Source of the DNA: Desulfocurvus sp.
GTDB lineage: Bacteria; Desulfobacterota; Desulfovibrionia; Desulfovibrionales; Desulfovibrionaceae
Direction: 5' to 3'
Length of the DNA stretch: 18,022 bases
Assembly: GCF_023230885.1 (NCBI RefSeq)
Contig: NZ_JALNWM010000047.1
Span: 1-18,022 of the forward strand
The notes below the pieces were generated by a model. That model was not told the origin of the DNA, searched no databases, and saw nothing but the letters and a program-made list of their open reading frames with translations. Numbering within the stretch: the first letter of the stretch is position 1; each line of letters starts with the position of its first letter. Shown here piece after piece: positions 15,424-18,022 of this stretch. Position numbers and translations under genes: made by a program.

Positions 15424-15468
15424 CACCCCGGCCCCCGGGCGCCCGGCGGGCAAACAGGATGGGAACGG

Positions 15469-16371
15469 ATGGACATACGCCGCCTGGAAGCCTTCGCCAA
15501 GGTCTATGAGATGCGCAGCTTCTCCAAGGCCGGGCAGGAGTTGTACCTTTCACAGCCGACCATCTCGGCCCACGTTTCGGCCCTGGAGGCCGAGCTGGAA
15601 GTGCGCCTGTTCGACCGCCTGGGCCGCAGCATCCTGCCCACCCAGGCCGCCGAGGTGCTCTATCGTCACGCCCAGGACATCTTCGCCCGCGTGGCCTCGG
15701 CCCGGGCCGAGATCCAGCTCCTCCAGGAGCGCGTGGCGGGCGACCTGGCCGTGGGCGGCAGCACAATCCCGGCCCATTATGTGCTGCCCACGCTCCTGGC
15801 GCGTTTTGTGCGCCAACACCCCGAGGTGCGCGTGGAGCTGCGGGGGGGCGATTCGCAAAGCGTCGTGCGCCGCCTGCTGGAAGGGGAGGAGCTGGTGGCC
15901 CTGGTCGGCGCGGCGGGGGATCATCCGGACCTCGTGTTCGAGCCCATCCTTCGGGACGAGCTGGTGGTCCTGGGCCCGGTGGAGGGCCCGGCCGCGCCGG
16001 GCCCCGAATGCTCGCCGCAGGAACTGGCGGCCCTGCCCTGGGTGGTGCGCGAGCCCGGCTCGGGCACGCGCCGGGCCTTCGAGCAGAGCCTGGCCCGGGC
16101 CGGGCAGGATCCGCGCGGGCTCAAGACGGCCCTGACCGTGGAGAGCACCCAGGCCGCCCTGGCCTGCGTCCGCGCAGGGCTGGGGCTGACGGCCACCTCG
16201 CGCCTGGCGGCCCGGCCCCTGCTGGAGGCCGGGCAGGTGCGCGAGGTGCGCGTGCCCGGGCTGGACATGCAGCGCAATTTCTACCTTGTGTACCATGCCC
16301 GGCGCCACCAGTTTCCGGTCATGCGCTATTTCATCGAATTTTTGCGCAGGGAATGCAGCCTGAGCCGCTAG
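15469..16371 (+). CDS. LysR-type regulator, probably selenium-associated
   Basis: This is a 300-residue LysR-family transcription factor. The winged helix-turn-helix occupies about residues 1-60, with SFSKAGQELYLSQPTISAHV as the recognition region, followed by a linker helix and a two-lobed effector domain starting at GDLAVGGSTIPAHYVLP (residue 91). ATG 15469 gives the standard N terminus MDIRRLEAFAKVYEMRSFSK. The same frame is open up to 15379, but that extension is Pro/Gly-rich and runs through the hairpin. The gene follows the ribosomal terminator and lies 46 bases before selD on the same strand. From memory, a LysR subgroup occurs beside selenium genes in Desulfovibrio-like bacteria, and this N terminus resembles it. 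The effector and the targets are not known. Confidence 0.9.
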   Translation: MDIRRLEAFAKVYEMRSFSKAGQELYLSQPTISAHVSALEAELEVRLFDRLGRSILPTQAAEVLYRHAQDIFARVASARAEIQLLQERVAGDLAVGGSTIPAHYVLPTLLARFVRQHPEVRVELRGGDSQSVVRRLLEGEELVALVGAAGDHPDLVFEPILRDELVVLGPVEGPAAPGPECSPQELAALPWVVREPGSGTRRAFEQSLARAGQDPRGLKTALTVESTQAALACVRAGLGLTATSRLAARPLLEAGQVREVRVPGLDMQRNFYLVYHARRHQFPVMRYFIEFLRRECSLSR

Positions 16372-16417
16372 GCCCGGCGCCCCCGCGCCCACCACGGACA
16401 GTCAAAGGAGCCCGGCC

Positions 16418-17467
16418 ATGAGCGACACGCCCCGGCTGATGGACACCGTCAAAGCGGCCGGTTGAGCCGCCAAGATCGCTCCCGGGGATCTGGAGCGAGT
16501 TCTTTCGGCGCTGCCGGTGCGCCCCGACCCCCGGCTCCTGGCCGGGCAGGCCGTGGGCGAGGACGCCGCAGTGGTCCGCTTTCCCGATGGTCGCGCCCTG
16601 GTGCAGACCGTGGACTTCTTCACGCCCGTCGTCAACGATCCCTACCGCTTCGGGCAGATCGCGGCGGCCAACGCGCTGTCGGACGTGTACGCCATGGGCG
16701 GCGAGCCGCTGGCGGCCATGAACATCGTGTGCTTCCCGGCCAGGACCATGCCCCTGGAGATCCTCCAGGACATCCTGCGCGGGGGCCGCGACAAGGTTCT
16801 GGAGGCCGGGGCCGTTCCGGCGGGCGGGCACAGCGTGGAGGCGGCGGAGATCAAATACGGCCTGGCCGTGTCGGGAACCGTCGACCCGGCCCGCGTGGCC
16901 ACCAACGCGGGCCTGCGCCCCGGCGACCACCTGGTGCTGACCAAGGCCCTGGGCACGGGGGTGCTGGCCACCGCCGTCAAGGGCCGCTGGGAGGGCGCCG
17001 ACGAGCTGGAGCGCCTGGTCTGGGAGACCGCCGGGCGGCTGAACGCGGTGGGCGGCGCGGTGATCCGCGAGCTGGGGCTGCTCGGCGCGACGGACGTGAC
17101 CGGCTTCGGCCTGGGCGGGCACCTGCTGGAGATGTGCCGCGCCTCGGAGCTGGACGTGGAGCTGGACGTGGCGGCGGTGCCCCTGCTGCCCCAGGCCCTG
17201 GAGCTGGCGGGCATGGGCCTTGTTCCCGCCGGAAGCCACGCCAACCGCCATTTCTGCGCCTCGCGCGTACGGATCGGCCCGGACGTCCCCGCGCTGCTGA
17301 CGGATCTGGTTTTCGACGCCCAGACCTCGGGCGGGCTGGTGCTGGCCGTGCCGCCCGCGCTGCTGGACCGCGCCCGGGCCATGCTCCTGGCCGGGGGCGA
17401 CCTGGCCGCCGTGGTCGGCCGCGTGCGCCCCGCCGCCGGGGCCAGGGGCGTACTGCATCTGCTCTGA
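16418..17467 (+). CDS. selD: Selenophosphate synthetase containing selenocysteine
   Basis: SelD makes monoselenophosphate from selenide and ATP, the selenium donor for tRNA-Sec and for selenouridine. Reading from ATG 16418 (AAAGGAG at 16404-16410, 7-base spacer), codon 16 is TGA in the context KAAG-Sec-AAK. This matches the catalytic Cys17 and Lys20 of E. coli SelD as Sec16 and Lys19. Read through as Sec, the product is 349 residues, the family length. Likely Mg-ATP ligands are Asp49 (VGEDAAVV), Asp66 (QTVDFFTP) and Asp89 (ANALSDVYAMGG). A gly-rich GGHSVEAAEIKYGL and ATDVTGFGLGGHLLEM follow. Without recoding, the reading frame would appear to start at GTG 16517 and lose the catalytic residues. 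A SECIS-like hairpin follows the TGA. Confidence 0.96.
16463..16465 (+). other. In-frame TGA decoded as selenocysteine (Sec16 of SelD)
   Basis: The TGA lies 45 bases after the selD ATG, and the same frame continues without a stop to 17467. Coding is clear on both sides: MSDTPRLMDTVKAAG before it and AAKIAPGDLERVL after it, with the family Lys three residues on. The catalytic residue of SelD is Cys or Sec at this position across the family. Confidence 0.95.
16466..16510 (+). promoter_or_regulatory. Bacterial SECIS-like hairpin in selD
   Basis: Directly after the TGA the RNA can form CGCC (16468-16471) with GGCG (16507-16510), AAGA (16472-16475) with TCTT (16501-16504), and a perfect 7-base-pair upper stem TCGCTCC (16476-16482) with GGAGCGA (16492-16498). 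The two small bulges are on the 3' side. The 9-base apical loop CGGGGATCT places its G run 18 bases after the TGA, about where the E. coli fdhF SECIS has its SelB-binding GGU. SelB would bind this loop to deliver Sec-tRNA. The pairing was worked out by eye. Confidence 0.82.
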
Positions 17468-17498
17468 CCTCCCGCCCGGCCCGGGCCGCAAGGATGCC

Positions 17499-18022
17499 AT
17501 GACCATCGCCATCACCGACGCCTGCGGGCGCACCCTGACCCTGCCCGCCGACCCCGCCCTGACCCTGGCCCAGGCCGCCTACCTGAGCGGGCATTGGCCC
17601 GCCCCCGCGCTGTGCTCGGGCCTGGGGCGCTGCGGGCGTTGCCGGGTGCGTTTCCTGGCGGCGGCGCCGCCGCCCGCGCCCGGCGAGGACGAGGTGCTGG
17701 CGCCGGAGGAGCTGGCCGGGGGCTGGCGCCTGGGCTGCCGCCACGCGGCCCTGCCCGGCGTGGCGGTGCTGCTGCCCGCGCGGCCTGCGGCCCCGGCCCC
17801 CCGGCCGCCGCGCACGGGAGCGGCCCTGGCCCTGGCCGTGGACCTGGGCACCACGTCCATTCACTGGCAGGCCCTGGGGCCCGACGGGGCGCTCGTGGCC
17901 GAGGGCGCCCTGCTGAACCCGCAGATGGGCGCGGGCAGTGAGGTCATGTCGCGGCTGGCCCTGGCCCGGGGCGGGGCGGCGGCGCGCCTGCGGACCCTGG
18001 TGCTGGACGCCCTGGCCGGGGT
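17499..18022 (+). CDS. [2Fe-2S] ferredoxin-ASKHA protein (RACo/DUF4445-like), 3'-truncated
   Basis: The frame is open from ATG 17499 to the window end (174 residues visible, with no stop); family members are usually several hundred residues longer. An N-terminal plant-type ferredoxin domain has Cys39, Cys45, Cys48 and Cys80 (C-x5-C-x2-C, then C), enough for one [2Fe-2S] cluster. A proline/alanine-rich linker (about 93-107) leads to an actin-like ATPase start, LAVDLGTTSIHWQAL (Asp115 to Thr119 as phosphate-1 loop), and LNPQMGAGSEVMSR. This layout matches reductive activators of corrinoid proteins, which spend ATP to reduce inactive Co(II) cobalamin. The partner is not visible. It begins 31 bases after selD, so they may share a transcript. 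An AAGGA at 17490-17494 serves the start. Confidence 0.88.
   Translation, partial: MTIAITDACGRTLTLPADPALTLAQAAYLSGHWPAPALCSGLGRCGRCRVRFLAAAPPPAPGEDEVLAPEELAGGWRLGCRHAALPGVAVLLPARPAAPAPRPPRTGAALALAVDLGTTSIHWQALGPDGALVAEGALLNPQMGAGSEVMSRLALARGGAAARLRTLVLDALAG

Noticed and set aside
15379..15468. N-terminal extension of the LysR protein from ATG 15379
   Set aside because: The extra 30 residues are Pro/Gly-rich, the ATG lies at the end of the terminator, and the family N terminus MDIRRLEAF begins at 15469.
15335..16135. A 266-codon plus-strand frame overlapping the terminator and lysR
   Set aside because: It begins within the terminator and runs out of phase with lysR; the translation is Arg/Ala/Pro/Trp-rich without motifs, as in a frame shadow.
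16517..17467. selD starting at GTG 16517 as a 316-residue protein without Sec
   Set aside because: That start has no good ribosome binding site and removes the catalytic Sec/Lys region. The upstream ATG with AAAGGAG and readthrough of TGA restores full family length.
17594..17941. Small plus-strand frame of 115 codons within the ferredoxin-ASKHA gene
   Set aside because: It is out of phase with the frame showing four ferredoxin cysteines and the DLGTT motif; its Gly/Ala/Arg-rich product has no family features.

Overview
The window is a GC-rich bacterial chromosome segment with every recognisable gene on the + strand. Positions 1 to 15318 hold one dense block of translation and transcription genes: the end of tuf, an S10/spc/alpha-type ribosomal protein cluster of 26 ribosomal protein genes, and secY, map and rpoA. 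The gene order (tuf-S10 set-spc set-secY-map-rpmJ-rpsM-rpsK-rpsD-rpoA-rplQ, with no infA or adk between secY and rpmJ), the protein sequences, and the neighbouring selenocysteine-type selD suggest a deltaproteobacterial sulfate-reducer-like organism (Desulfovibrionales, Desulfobacterota). This taxonomic call is an inference from recalled family features, not from a search.

Layout. 1-1146: 3' part of tuf. 1158-6054: S10-type set (rpsJ, rplC, rplD, rplW, rplB, rpsS, rplV, rpsC, rplP, rpmC, rpsQ). 6064-10033: spc-type set (rplN, rplX, rplE, rpsN, rpsH, rplF, rplR, rpsE, rpmD, rplO). 10039-12126: secY and map. 12207-15318: rpmJ, rpsM, rpsK, rpsD, rpoA, rplQ. Spacers are mostly under 20 bases and several genes overlap, so the block reads as one long operon or a few nested transcription units. 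The block ends in a small palindrome with a T run, followed by a strong intrinsic terminator at 15347-15378.

After the terminator the composition becomes visibly more GC-rich and three further genes follow: a LysR-type regulator (15469-16371), selD (16418-17467) and the start of a ferredoxin-ASKHA (RACo/DUF4445-like) protein cut by the window end (17499-18022). The selD gene has an in-frame TGA at codon 16, exactly where the catalytic Cys/Sec of selenophosphate synthetase lies, followed at once by a SECIS-like hairpin. SelD is therefore itself a selenoprotein, and the organism must also encode SelA, SelB and tRNA-Sec outside the window. The LysR gene probably belongs to the selenium-associated group of such regulators.

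There are no RNA genes, mobile elements, CRISPR arrays or prophage traces. No intergenic stretch exceeds 300 bases; the longest is 150 bases (15319-15468) and holds the terminators and a GC-rich hairpin. I see no clearly undescribed system. The most informative part is the lysR-selD-RACo-like group.
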